Below, in pieces: positions 47,546 through 56,142 of a DNA stretch of 64,000 nt (within the stretch, counting starts at the first letter, position 1; each line of letters opens with the position of its first letter). The translations under genes and the position numbers were made by a program. The DNA comes from Streptomyces olindensis. GTDB taxonomy: Bacteria; Actinomycetota; Actinomycetes; Streptomycetales; Streptomycetaceae. Location: positions 131,126-195,125 of the forward strand of contig JJOH01000010.1 in assembly GCA_000696115.1 (NCBI GenBank). Reading direction: 5' to 3'. The notes below the pieces were generated by a model. That model was not told the DNA's origin, searched no databases, and saw only the letters and a list, made by a program, of their open reading frames with translations.

Positions 47546-48829
47546 ATGAATCGAAGCCGTCGCCCCCCGCTCGTCGACAGCTCACTCGCGCTCCTCGCCA
47601 AGGGGTACGCCTGGCTGCCCGACCGTCGGCGCAGCACCGGTCCCGTCGTGCGTGCCCGGCTCATGGGGCAGGAGACAGTCGCCCTGCACGGGCCGGAGGC
47701 GGTGCGGTTCTTCTACGACGAGCGGCATGTGGAGCGTGGGACGGCTCTGCCCGGCCCTGTGCTGAGCACGCTGTTCGGGCACGGCGCCGTGCACACGCTG
47801 GACGGGCGGGCCCATCGCGTGCGCAAGGAGATGTTCCTCTCCCTGCTCACCGGCCCGGAGGCGGTCGCCGGCCTGGTCGCATGCGTGACCAGGGCGTGGG
47901 ACGAGACGGTGCGGTCGTGGTCCGGCCGCCGGGTCGTGCTGTTCGACGAAGCGAGCCGTGTGATCACCCGGGGCGTGTGCCAGTGGGCCGGGATCCCCCT
48001 CGACGACGCCCACTCACTGGCACGGCACCTGGTCGCCATGGTCGACGGGTTCGCCACGCCGGGGCCGCGCCATTGGCAGGCACGGCGCGCGCGGGCCCGC
48101 AGCGAGGCGTGGCTGGGACGTCTGGTCGAGGCCGTACGGGCGGGCGCCGCCACCGCGCCGGACGGGTCGGCGCTGGACGAGGTGGCCCGGCACCGGGACG
48201 CCGATGGCCGGCTCCTCGACCCGCACACCGCCGCGGTCGAACTGCTCAATGTCATCCGCCCCACCGTCGCGGTCTGCTGGTTCGTCTCCTACGCCGGTCA
48301 CGCCCTGTGCCTCCGGCCCGAACTGCGGGACCGCCTGGGCGACGACGATCCCGCCTACGCCGTGGCGTTCGCCCACGAGCTGCGGCGCTTCTACCCCTTC
48401 GCTCCCTTCCTGGGCGGCCGGGCCGTCACCGATCTGGAGTGGCGGGGTGAACCGATTCCGGCGGGCACGCTGATCCTGCTCGATCTGTACGGGCAGAACC
48501 ACGACCCCGCCCTCTGGGAGGATCCGTACACCTTCGAGCCGCAACGCTTCGTGGAGCGGCCGCCCGGGCGCGACGAACTCGTCCCCCAGGGCGGCGGCGA
48601 CCGCGCCCACGGTCACCGCTGTCCCGGTGAGGACGTCACGGTCGCGCTGCTGTCCGCTCTCGTGCCACGGCTGGCCCGGCTGGAGTACCACGTGCCCGAA
48701 CAGGATCTGAGGATCCCGTTGCACCGCATGCCGGCGCGGGTGCGCAGTGGATTCGTCATCGAGGACGCCCGGGTACCGGCGTCGGTGGCCGTCACGGGCT
48801 CGTCAGTACCTGGGACGACAGGTTCTTGA
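47546..48829 (+). CDS. CYP152-family P450 (fatty-acid peroxygenase/decarboxylase type)
   Basis: 427 residues. Heme ligand Cys359 lies in QGGGDRAHGHRCPGE, the signature of CYP152 peroxygenases rather than of ordinary P450s. Arg238-Pro239 in NVIRPTVAV replaces the usual acid-Thr pair and binds substrate carboxylate. RRFYPFAPFLGG and LLDLYGQNHDP also match P450-BSbeta. At the position of OleT His85 / BSbeta Gln85 this protein has His83 (AVHTLDG), the residue linked to decarboxylation. It probably uses H2O2 with a fatty acid. ATG at 47546 is preceded by GAGG. Confidence 0.9.
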   Translation: MNRSRRPPLVDSSLALLAKGYAWLPDRRRSTGPVVRARLMGQETVALHGPEAVRFFYDERHVERGTALPGPVLSTLFGHGAVHTLDGRAHRVRKEMFLSLLTGPEAVAGLVACVTRAWDETVRSWSGRRVVLFDEASRVITRGVCQWAGIPLDDAHSLARHLVAMVDGFATPGPRHWQARRARARSEAWLGRLVEAVRAGAATAPDGSALDEVARHRDADGRLLDPHTAAVELLNVIRPTVAVCWFVSYAGHALCLRPELRDRLGDDDPAYAVAFAHELRRFYPFAPFLGGRAVTDLEWRGEPIPAGTLILLDLYGQNHDPALWEDPYTFEPQRFVERPPGRDELVPQGGGDRAHGHRCPGEDVTVALLSALVPRLARLEYHVPEQDLRIPLHRMPARVRSGFVIEDARVPASVAVTGSSVPGTTGS

Positions 48830-49108
48830 TCATCGTGGTGTCCGACGCCCCCCTAAGAACTGCAGGTACTCGGACTGCCAGTTCTCGGTGACGTCGACGG
48901 CGAAGTCCGAGGTGGTCAGGTAGGCGCCGAAGCCGATGGGTGCCAAGCCGTCGGCGCGCGGAGCTGGTTGTTGTCGGTGGTGCCGTTGCCGGGCGCCGGT
49001 GCCGTACTCATCGGCGCATCAGTCCCAGGGCCGTGAAGTACGCCGAGCAGAGGGCTATCACTTGGAGCGTCCCCACGAACATCGTCCTCATGGCCCTCTC
49101 GCCCGCCC
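48830..49108. pseudogene. DUF6766-like remnant and neighbouring fragments
   Basis: On the minus strand, about 48,855-48,955 reads as ...GFGAYLTTSDFAVDVTENWQ followed by SEYLQFL, closely similar to the second half of DUF6766 membrane proteins. Before it, a frame from ATG at about 49,010 (MSTAPAPGNGTTDNN) breaks phase with it at a CGCGCG run. The N-terminal helix is missing and the end is frameshifted or truncated. A 27-codon hydrophobic frame further upstream on the same strand (about 49,010-49,090) is unassigned. Confidence 0.5.
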
Positions 49109-49528
49109 TTGATCTCGCACTGGTACGGCTGCCGGGGCCGGGGCCGGCAGCAGCTGCTCCCCGGCTGGGACCCACGGTTCACCGCGCTGATCGAGGCCTG
49201 CGACGACACCATCGTGCCGCGGCCGATCACCACCCTGCCGATCGGCCCGACCTGGCCGTCGACGCCCGGCGTCACGCTGGTCGGCGACGCCGCGCACCTG
49301 ATGCCGCCGGTGGGAGAGGGCGCCAACATGGCGCTGCTCGACGGCGCCCTGCTCGGTCTCGCGCTGGCCGCGCGCCCGGACGACTTCCCCGCCGCCGTCA
49401 AGGAATACGAACGGGAGATGTTCGAACGCACCAGTGCGGCCGCCCGGATGTCCGCGGACATGCAGGAACTGCTGATGTCGCCGGACGCCGCCCGGAAGCT
49501 GCTCGCCTTCTTCACGGGCGGCGCGTAA
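49109..49528 (+). pseudogene. C-terminal fragment of an FAD-dependent monooxygenase
   Basis: From about residue 16 the sequence is typical of the end of PHBH/TetX-type flavin monooxygenases: GWDPRFTALIEACDD, then TPGVTLVGDAAHLMPPVGEGANMALLDG (the GD motif that contacts FAD) and a helical C terminus. The N-terminal Rossmann domain with GxGxxG is missing and the first ~15 residues fit poorly, so the gene is 5'-truncated. It ends 140 bases before the secreted-protein gene. Confidence 0.75.
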
Positions 49529-49669
49529 CGGGGCCGGCCCGGCCGGACCACGCCAACTTCCCCTCGTCACCGGCCACTTGGATCATGTGCGGCCGCGAAC
49601 ACGAGGTAGGGTGATCGCTCTCCGCTCCAGGTGAGCGGATCGCATCATCGTAACGAGGGGAACCACAGA

Positions 49670-50236
49670 GTGAATCTGCGTCGCACAGCGCCTTCGCGGC
49701 AGTCGTCCGCGAGCAGGAAGGTCATGTCGGTCGCACTGGTCGGTGCCACCGTCGTCGGCGCGTCCATGCTGTCCGTCTCGCCGGCGGCCGCACTGAGCTG
49801 GAAGTGCAAGGAGAGCAGCAAGACCATCGACGACGCGGGGTACTCCGGCCCCTGGGGCGACAACTGGGACTTCACCGTCAACAACTGCGTCGCCCGGTCC
49901 GGCGGTTACGTCTACGCCAAGGCCAAGGTGAGCTGGGACGCTCCGCCGTGGTACTCCGGGACCGACCTGTCGGAGACCTTCGACAGCGCCGAGTTCCGGC
50001 TGTACCTCAAGCACGCCGACGCCGGTGCGGACACCGTCCTGCTGAAGCGGGACTTCGACATCAAGTCCACGCTGGCCGCCATGGACGGCAGCGGCAACGG
50101 GTCGTGGACCTCCTCCACGATCAAGAAGAAGGTCGGCGGCAAGAGCGCGTACGCCGACGGTGCCCTGCGTCTCAACTGGGACGAGGACGGCAAGGACGTC
50201 CGCCACTACGGCTTCAAGGCCAGCCGCTCGGTCTGA
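49670..50236 (+). CDS. Small secreted protein of unknown function (188 aa)
   Basis: 188 residues from GTG 49670 (GAGGGG nine bases upstream). Typical Streptomyces signal peptide: basic start (NLRRTAPSRQSSASRK), hydrophobic core (VALVGATVVGASMLSVS) and cleavage near SPAAA-LS. The mature part has two Cys (KCKES, NNCVA), which may form a disulfide, and many Trp/Tyr/Gly (SGPWGDNWDFTV, WDAPPWYSG). A beta-rich extracellular protein; no family is recognised. An in-frame later start at MSVALVG is less likely as it would lose the charged region. Confidence 0.78.
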   Translation: MNLRRTAPSRQSSASRKVMSVALVGATVVGASMLSVSPAAALSWKCKESSKTIDDAGYSGPWGDNWDFTVNNCVARSGGYVYAKAKVSWDAPPWYSGTDLSETFDSAEFRLYLKHADAGADTVLLKRDFDIKSTLAAMDGSGNGSWTSSTIKKKVGGKSAYADGALRLNWDEDGKDVRHYGFKASRSV

Positions 50237-50286
50237 GGCCCCGTGGGCCGGGACCGGTCCCGGCCCACCTGTGGTGCCCTACGGGC

Positions 50287-51012
50287 ATGGGCGCGGAGCG
50301 TGTGCTGATTCTGCATCAGGGGGACGACCTCGACGTCGGGGAGATCCGCGGGCTCGTGGACTCGGTCGAGAGGGAGTCCGGGGGTGATCTGACCGGGACG
50401 CGGCTCACCACCTATCCGGCGGGCGAGCCGACCCAGGGGGTCGCCGAGGCCCTGGTGTTCCGGCTGGAGAGGGAGGGCGAACTCACGCCCGGTTCGCTGT
50501 CCCGTACGGCCACGTACCGGTACGAGGTGTCCGGGGGGCGGGTGGCCCTGGCCGTGGTGGTGTGGGCGGGGGAGGTCAACGGCTGGGTGCGGCGGGTCAT
50601 CCCCCAGCACATGCGCAAGGTCGAGGCCACCGGCATGGCACTGACCCGGCGGCCGGGGTGGCGGCGGCTCGCGGAGGACGGCGCGCTGGCGTTCGTCGCC
50701 GAGGCACGGGACGGTGCCGGGCGGCCGTTCGCGGACGACGTGCACGTGGTCGTGAGCCTGCTGCCCCGCGCCAAGCCGCGGCAGATCCGGCGGCTCATGC
50801 CCGGTGGGTACATCCAGTGGGTGGACGGCGTGTTCCGCGGTGCCGGCGCGCCGCTCGGGCGCGTCGACGTCGCCCACTGGCTCGTCTGCGTGGACGAGCC
50901 GAAGCGCGCCCTGCACCTCGCCTATCTCGCCGCCGACCGGAGCGTGATGGCGTTGCTGCCGTGGGAGCTGCTGTCCCGGGCCGAGAAGCGCGGCGGAACG
51001 AAGCTGACGTAG
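50287..51012 (+). CDS. Hypothetical protein (241 aa)
   Basis: 241 residues. N-terminal half: alternating strands and helices (MGAERVLILHQGDDLDVGEI, VDSVERESGGDLTGTRLT). Second half: VALAVVVWAGEVNGWVRRVIPQHMRKVEATG, VHVVVSLLPRAKPRQIRRLMPGGYIQWVDG. No recognisable catalytic motif. It lies upstream of a zinc-ribbon protein gene with a 47-base gap and may be co-transcribed with it and the Pycsar-like gene nearby (opposite strand). Function unknown. Confidence 0.65.
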   Translation: MGAERVLILHQGDDLDVGEIRGLVDSVERESGGDLTGTRLTTYPAGEPTQGVAEALVFRLEREGELTPGSLSRTATYRYEVSGGRVALAVVVWAGEVNGWVRRVIPQHMRKVEATGMALTRRPGWRRLAEDGALAFVAEARDGAGRPFADDVHVVVSLLPRAKPRQIRRLMPGGYIQWVDGVFRGAGAPLGRVDVAHWLVCVDEPKRALHLAYLAADRSVMALLPWELLSRAEKRGGTKLT

Positions 51013-51059
51013 GCGTTCCCTCGGGCGGACGAGGGCCGGACTCGGAGGCGGTGGTCGCG

Positions 51060-51809
51060 GTGGCGTTGTTCCGGAGACGGCGGGAGCGGCGGCAGGAGCA
51101 AGGGCGGAGCACTGCGAGTGCGCCGGTGCCCCGGCCGGAGGTGAGGCGTCCCGTCGGCGACGCGTACGTGCTGCTGCGCGATGCCGCCGGGGAGTTGGAG
51201 GCCCTGTGGCTCGCCGACGTGAGACGGGCCGACGACGTCCCCATCGGGGAGATCCTCGCGCGGCACGGGCTGCGGGACGACGTGACGACGTCGCGGTACC
51301 GGGTCGTCCACAACACCTTCAACGGTCGCGGTGGCGTCTTCGTCCGGTTCGTCGGGGACGAGACGACCGGCCGGGACGGCGACGGGGTGCCGCGGCGGGA
51401 ACTCGTGGTCGGCGAGCGGCACTGCGTCCCGCACGAGGAGTTCGACGCGTTCCGCCGCGACGCCGTCGCCGGGAACGTCGCACTGCTGAAGACCACCATC
51501 GACGCGGCGTCGGCGAGCGACCTGTACCCCTTGTACGACGCCCTGTTGAAGGCCTTCGGCGAGCGGGCGCCGCGGACCCGGGCCGTCATGCGCGCCCCGC
51601 TGCAGTGTGTGACCTGCCTGCGGGCCTACTCGCCCCACCTGATCCACATGCGGGACATGAAGCGTGAGGGCACGCCGATGGGCGGGACCGTCAGCAGCGC
51701 GGAGGGCGCCCGGCAGGTCGCCCGGGCGCTGGCGATGACGGCGTGTCTGGACTGCGGGGGCGAGATCGCCGTGTGGGTGTACGACCCCCGCGCCGCCGGG
51801 GAGCGGTGA
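51060..51809 (+). CDS. Hypothetical protein with C-terminal Cys pairs (249 aa)
   Basis: About 249 residues. GTG at 51060 (GGAGG at 51044-51048) is preferred; GTG at 51051 is too close to the ribosome-binding site. The C-terminal part has CVTC and CLDC pairs about 50 residues apart, which could form a zinc ribbon. Middle: YRVVHNTFNGRGGVFVRFVG and a helical region (LYPLYDALLKAFGERAP). No family recognised. It ends six bases from the convergent Pycsar-effector-like gene. Confidence 0.65.
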   Translation: MALFRRRRERRQEQGRSTASAPVPRPEVRRPVGDAYVLLRDAAGELEALWLADVRRADDVPIGEILARHGLRDDVTTSRYRVVHNTFNGRGGVFVRFVGDETTGRDGDGVPRRELVVGERHCVPHEEFDAFRRDAVAGNVALLKTTIDAASASDLYPLYDALLKAFGERAPRTRAVMRAPLQCVTCLRAYSPHLIHMRDMKREGTPMGGTVSSAEGARQVARALAMTACLDCGGEIAVWVYDPRAAGER

Positions 51810-51815
51810 TCCCGG

Positions 51816-52223
51816 TCAGGCGAGCGTTCCTGCCAGGGTTCCCGCGAGGGTCAGCGCCAGGAAGGCCGCGCCCCACACCATCGCCAGGCGGATCCGGCGG
51901 TACTTGAGGGAGGTCGCGCGGGACAGGAACTCCCGGTGGGTCTCGTGGCCGGAACCGGGCCGCGGCTGGGCCGCCAGGCCGAGCAGGACCAGCGCCGGGG
52001 CGCAGGCCGCGCAGCCGGACCAGACGAGGAGTTGCGGGATCACCGCGTACTGGCCGGGCGCGACGACACCGGCGGTGATCGCGCCGAGCAGGGCGGTCAG
52101 GGCCGCGCCCAGGGTCGCCAGGGTCAGTCCCGCTCTGCTGTCGGCCTTCGCGAGTCGCTCCCGCGCCTCGGTCAGGAGCGCCGGGTCGCGTTCGGCGGTG
52201 CGCTCGTCTTCGAGTGTGGTCAT
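51816..52223 (-). CDS. Pycsar-effector-like membrane protein
   Basis: 135 residues. The N-terminal cytoplasmic helix (LLTEARERLAKADSRAGLTL) continues into two transmembrane helices (about 34-52, 64-82), a polar loop with an ETHREFLSRATSLKYRR helix, and a third C-terminal helix (about 115-134). This outline, with ADSRAG before the first membrane helix, matches the Pycsar effector (PycTM/DUF5706) family, where the membrane protein acts once a cyclic pyrimidine nucleotide is made. No cyclase is nearby. The motif match is partial. Confidence 0.55.
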   Translation of the reverse strand: MTTLEDERTAERDPALLTEARERLAKADSRAGLTLATLGAALTALLGAITAGVVAPGQYAVIPQLLVWSGCAACAPALVLLGLAAQPRPGSGHETHREFLSRATSLKYRRIRLAMVWGAAFLALTLAGTLAGTLA

Positions 52224-52288
52224 CGGTCCCCCTCGCTGAACAGCGGCTTCTCCGGGTACCCGGGAGGGGCATTTCTACTACGCCGGCG

Positions 52289-52993
52289 TCAGGTGTTCCA
52301 GGTTTCGTCGTAGGGGTCGTGCGGGGTGGCGACCGGGCGGGAGCCGGTGACCTCGAGGTACGGGATGGGGCCGTCGTTGACGGGGTCCTTGGTGCGGCGC
52401 GGGGTGTAGCGGCCGGTGACCTCCAGCCAGGTGTCGGGGCTCAGGACCGGAGGGACCTCACCGGTGAGGGCGATCTTGACCGGCTGGGCGTCCGCGGCGC
52501 AGCAGTTGAGGCCCATGCGGACCAGGTAGGGGGTGCCCGCCCGGTCCAGGGTGACGAAGCCGGTGATCTTCAGCTGGCGGCCGCGGAGGGAGCGGCCGTC
52601 GTCGTAGACCGCCCGGCCCGCGTAGTCGGCGACGCCGAGGCGGAGGGGGCCGCGGTCGGGCAGGTCCGGGAAGCCGAAGGGCTTCGTCAGGGCCGTGCCC
52701 GTGTGGGCCGCGCTGTAGGAGCCGAGGGCCGGCGGGGCGACCAGGATCAGGGCGAGCACCGGCAGGGTGAGCAGCCAGGAGACGCGGGGTTCGTGGTGGT
52801 GGACGGCCGGCCTGCCGCGGCGGCGGTCGTACCAGAGCGTCGCCGCCGCCGTCGCGATCAGCACCACGCCCGCCAGCAGGACCAGCGGGCGCAGGCCGGA
52901 CTTGACGTAGCGCAGGTAGAGGTCGGTCGTCGCGGCGTGCAGCAGGGTCGCGCCGAGCAGGAAGAGGAGGGCCGTCTGGGCCAGGCGGTTCAC
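52289..52993 (-). CDS. TIGR03943-family membrane protein (YcgQ-like)
   Basis: 234 residues: N-terminal membrane helices (about 5-22, 36-56, 78-100) and an extracytoplasmic C-terminal domain with LNCCAADAQPVKIAL, the Cys-Cys motif typical of the TIGR03943/YcgQ family. B. subtilis YcgQ is encoded beside the permease YcgR, as here. The start (GTG 52993) overlaps the permease stop (GTGA). The substrate is unknown; the pair may handle a metal or anion. Confidence 0.85.
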   Translation of the reverse strand: MNRLAQTALLFLLGATLLHAATTDLYLRYVKSGLRPLVLLAGVVLIATAAATLWYDRRRGRPAVHHHEPRVSWLLTLPVLALILVAPPALGSYSAAHTGTALTKPFGFPDLPDRGPLRLGVADYAGRAVYDDGRSLRGRQLKITGFVTLDRAGTPYLVRMGLNCCAADAQPVKIALTGEVPPVLSPDTWLEVTGRYTPRRTKDPVNDGPIPYLEVTGSRPVATPHDPYDETWNT

Positions 52994-54048
52994 AGCAGGA
53001 CCGTTCCGGTCAGGGCCGACACGACGACGGCCAGGGCGAAGGTCGCGGGGGCGAACCGCAGGGCGAAGGCCCGGCCGAAGGTGCCCGCCTGCATCGCGAA
53101 CAGCTTGAGGTCGATCATCGGCCCCACCACCAGGAACGTCAGACGGGCCGTCAGGGAGAACTGGGTCAGCGAGGCCGCCACGAACGCGTCCGCCTCCGAG
53201 CAGAGGGAGAGGAGCACGGCCAGCACCGCGAGGGCCAGCACCGACAGCACCGGGTGGTCGGCCGCCAGACGCAGCCACTCGGCCGGTACCACCGCCTTCA
53301 GCGTCGCCGCGGCCATCGCGCCGACCACCAGGAAGCCGCCCGCGTGCGTCACGTCGTGCCGCACCGAGTCCCAGAAGGCCGCCCCCTTGCCCTGCCCCTC
53401 GTGCGAGGTCCCCGCCGGGAGGCGCAGCCAGTCCGTGCGGCCCAGGCGGTGCCAGAGCCAGCCCATCGCGCAGGCCACCAGCAGGCTCGCGACGAAGCGG
53501 GCCAGGACCATCTCCGGGTCGCCGGGGAACGCCACGGCCGTCGCCGTCAGCACGATGGGGTTGATGGCGGGCGCCGACAGGAGGAACGCCAGGGCCGCGG
53601 CCGGTGTGACCCCCCGGCGGACCAGGGCCCCGGCCACCGGCACCGACGCGCACTCGCAGCCCGGCAGCACCGCGCCCGCCGCGCCCGCGACCGGCACCGC
53701 CAGGGCCGGGCGGCCGGGCAGGGCCCGGGCGAAGAAGGACGGCGGCACGAACACCGCGATCGCCGCCGAGAGCAGCACGCCGAGCACCAGGAACGGCAGC
53801 GCCTGGACCATGACCGCGACGAACACCGTCATCCAGCTCTGCATCACGGGTGCGGACAGCGCCCCGCGGATCGGGCCCTGGAACATCACCGCCGTGAGCA
53901 GCAGCAGGGTGAGGAGGAGCGGGGAGTTGAAGTGCCTGCCCTCTTCGCGGTCCCGGTCCGGCCCGGTCTCCGCGCGCTCGCCGCTCTCCCGCGGGGCGGT
54001 CTTCGTGATGGCCACGGGCCCGGTACCTCCGCCTGTGCGCACGGGCAT
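52990..54048 (-). CDS. Permease of the ArsP/UPF0718 family (YcgR-like)
   Basis: 352 residues with about eight or more transmembrane helices. The family motif PGCECASVPVAGALVRRG (about 137-154) and SAPAINPIVL (about 166-175) are present, and the second repeat contains CSEADAFVAASL. ArsP-like permeases can export organoarsenicals, but UPF0718 members have broader, unproven substrates. ATG at 54048 follows AGGGAAGGGG; the longer frame is unlikely. Translationally coupled to the YcgQ-like gene through GTGA. Divergent from the RCK gene. Confidence 0.87.
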   Translation of the reverse strand: MPVRTGGGTGPVAITKTAPRESGERAETGPDRDREEGRHFNSPLLLTLLLLTAVMFQGPIRGALSAPVMQSWMTVFVAVMVQALPFLVLGVLLSAAIAVFVPPSFFARALPGRPALAVPVAGAAGAVLPGCECASVPVAGALVRRGVTPAAALAFLLSAPAINPIVLTATAVAFPGDPEMVLARFVASLLVACAMGWLWHRLGRTDWLRLPAGTSHEGQGKGAAFWDSVRHDVTHAGGFLVVGAMAAATLKAVVPAEWLRLAADHPVLSVLALAVLAVLLSLCSEADAFVAASLTQFSLTARLTFLVVGPMIDLKLFAMQAGTFGRAFALRFAPATFALAVVVSALTGTVLL

Positions 54049-54149
54049 TGCCCCTTCCCTCCCCTTCTGTACGCGCGGACGGGCCCGGGCGTTCACGCCC
54101 CAGGGCCCTCTTCTGGAACCGGCCGTCCCGGTGAGGCAGTCTTCTCCTC

Positions 54150-56093
54150 GTGGGGAGCGTTCCGAACCAAGGTCAGCCGGGTGACACGGCCACGCACATG
54201 ATCGTGTGCGGGGACGACGGGCTCGCGCACCGGCTCGCCGCCGAACTCCGGGGCGTGTACGGCGAACAGGTCACGCTCGTGGTGCCGCCCTCGGGACGCC
54301 GGGTGCGGCAGCCGGTGGTCGGACGGGCCCGGGCCGCGTCGGCCGCGCTGCTCGACCGGTTCGTGAACGCGGCCGCCAACCGCACGGGCACGGGCGGTGC
54401 CGAACCCGCCCCGGCCGAACAGGTCGTCGAGGCCGCCGAGATCACCGAGGCCGTGCTCGGCGAGGCGGGCGCCGACCGGGCGGCCGCGCTGGCGCTCGTG
54501 TACGACGACGACGAGACCAACATCCGCGCCGCGCTCACCGCCCGCCGCCTCAACCCCCGCCTGCGTCTCGTACTCCGGCTGTACAACCGGCGGTTGGGGC
54601 AGCACATCGAGGAACTGCTGGACCAGACGGCCGCCCTGGCCGGCGGGGCGGGGCCGGGGTCCGCGGGGCTCGACGCGTCCACGACCGTGCTCTCCGACGC
54701 CGACACGGCCGCGCCCGCGCTGGCCGCGACCGCCCTGGTCGGCACCAGCAAGGTCGTCCAGACGGAAGGGCTGGTGCTGCGCGCGGTGGAGCGGCAGCCG
54801 CCGCGGCCGGGCGAGGTGGCCGATCCGGGGCTGTGCACGCTGGCGCTGCTGTCCGCGACGAGCAACGACCCGGCCGGGGCGGACGGTTCGGAGGGCAGCG
54901 GGGAGCAGGGGCCGCGGCTGCTGCCGGACGAGGCGGCGGTGGCGTCGGCGACCGGGCGCGGGACCGTGGTCCTGGAGCAGGTGTCGTACTCCGGGCCGTC
55001 CCTGTCCTCGGGGCGGGGCGGTGTGCCGCCGTTCGCCTCGCTGTTCTCGCGCCGCCTGCGGTGGTCGCTGGCCGGTCTGGTGGGGTGTGTGCTCGCGCTC
55101 GCCGTCGCGCTGATGGTCGTGACCGGGGAGCATCCCCTGTACGCGACGTACGTGACGTTGCTCGACCTCTTCGGCATCAACGACCCCGCGTTCCACGCGT
55201 CGACGGGACGGCAGGTCCTGCAACTGCTGTCCGGGCTGGTCGGGTTGCTGCTGCTGCCGGTGCTGCTGGCCGCCGTGCTGGAGGCCCTGGGCACGTTCCG
55301 CAGCGCGTCCGCGCTGCGGAAGCCGCCGCGCGGGCTCGGCGGGCACGTGGTGCTGCTCGGGCTCGGCAAGATCGGGACGCGGGTGCTGACGCGGCTGCGG
55401 GAACTGCACATCCCCGTGGTGTGCGTGGAGTCCGACCCGGAGGCGCGGGGACTCGCCACGGCGCGGCGGCTGCGGGTGCCGGTCGTGCTCGGGGACGTCA
55501 CGCAGGAAGGCGTGCTGGAGGCCGCGAAGATCCATCGGGCGCATGCGCTGCTGGCGTTGACCAGTGCGGACACGACGAATCTGGAGGCCGCGCTGTACGC
55601 CCGGTCCGTGCGGCCGGACCTGCGGGTCGTGCTGCGGCTGTACGACGACGACTTCGCGACGGCCGTGTACCGGACGCTGCGGGCCGCGCACCCGTTCGCC
55701 CTGACGCGGAGCCGGAGTGTGTCGCACCTGGCCGCGCCCGCGTTCGCCGGGGCGATGATGGGGCGGCAGATCCTGGGGGCGATTCCGGTGGAGCGGCGGG
55801 TGCTGCTGTTCGCGGAGGTGGAGGTGGCCGGGCATCCGCAGCTGGAGGGGCGGACGGTCGGGGACGCCTTCCGGGCCGGGGCGTGGCGGGTGCTGGCGCT
55901 CAACACGGCTCCCTCCGGGCGGCGGGGTGACGGGGAGAACACGGAGGAGGACGGCGCGCCGGCTTCGGGGCTGGTGTGGGACCTGCCGTCCACCTATGTG
56001 CTGGGGTCCGGGGACCGGGTGGTGCTGGCGGCGACGCGGCGGGGGCTGGCGGAGTTGCTGGGGCGCAGACGGCGGGAGCGGACCGGGACGTGA
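54150..56093 (+). CDS. RCK (TrkA-N) double-domain protein with channel-like membrane segment
   Basis: 647 residues. A first RCK/Rossmann domain (about 17-240; HMIVCGDDGLAHRLAAEL), a membrane region (about 304-395) with two helices flanking a short segment YVTLLDLFGINDPAFHA, and a second RCK domain (about 400-640; HVVLLGLGKIGTRVLTRLREL, VVCVESDPEARGL). The arrangement resembles ion channels such as CASTOR/POLLUX, but the selectivity filter (TVGYG-like) is absent between the two helices. It may be a non-conducting regulatory or ion-binding relative. GTG at 54150 is the assumed start; ATG at 54198 is possible. Confidence 0.8.
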   Translation: MGSVPNQGQPGDTATHMIVCGDDGLAHRLAAELRGVYGEQVTLVVPPSGRRVRQPVVGRARAASAALLDRFVNAAANRTGTGGAEPAPAEQVVEAAEITEAVLGEAGADRAAALALVYDDDETNIRAALTARRLNPRLRLVLRLYNRRLGQHIEELLDQTAALAGGAGPGSAGLDASTTVLSDADTAAPALAATALVGTSKVVQTEGLVLRAVERQPPRPGEVADPGLCTLALLSATSNDPAGADGSEGSGEQGPRLLPDEAAVASATGRGTVVLEQVSYSGPSLSSGRGGVPPFASLFSRRLRWSLAGLVGCVLALAVALMVVTGEHPLYATYVTLLDLFGINDPAFHASTGRQVLQLLSGLVGLLLLPVLLAAVLEALGTFRSASALRKPPRGLGGHVVLLGLGKIGTRVLTRLRELHIPVVCVESDPEARGLATARRLRVPVVLGDVTQEGVLEAAKIHRAHALLALTSADTTNLEAALYARSVRPDLRVVLRLYDDDFATAVYRTLRAAHPFALTRSRSVSHLAAPAFAGAMMGRQILGAIPVERRVLLFAEVEVAGHPQLEGRTVGDAFRAGAWRVLALNTAPSGRRGDGENTEEDGAPASGLVWDLPSTYVLGSGDRVVLAATRRGLAELLGRRRRERTGT

Positions 56094-56142
56094 CGCCGAG
56101 CGGTGTTGCCGCACGGCTCGGCGTCACGAGGCGCGTGTCACC

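Noticed and set aside
49000..49095. 27-codon hydrophobic minus-strand frame as a membrane peptide gene
   Set aside because: It lies in a patch of gene remnants, has no ribosome-binding site, and no homologue is known to me.
54206..55930. Plus-strand frame of 574 codons overlapping the RCK gene
   Set aside because: Ala/Gly/Arg-only composition in another phase of a clear gene.
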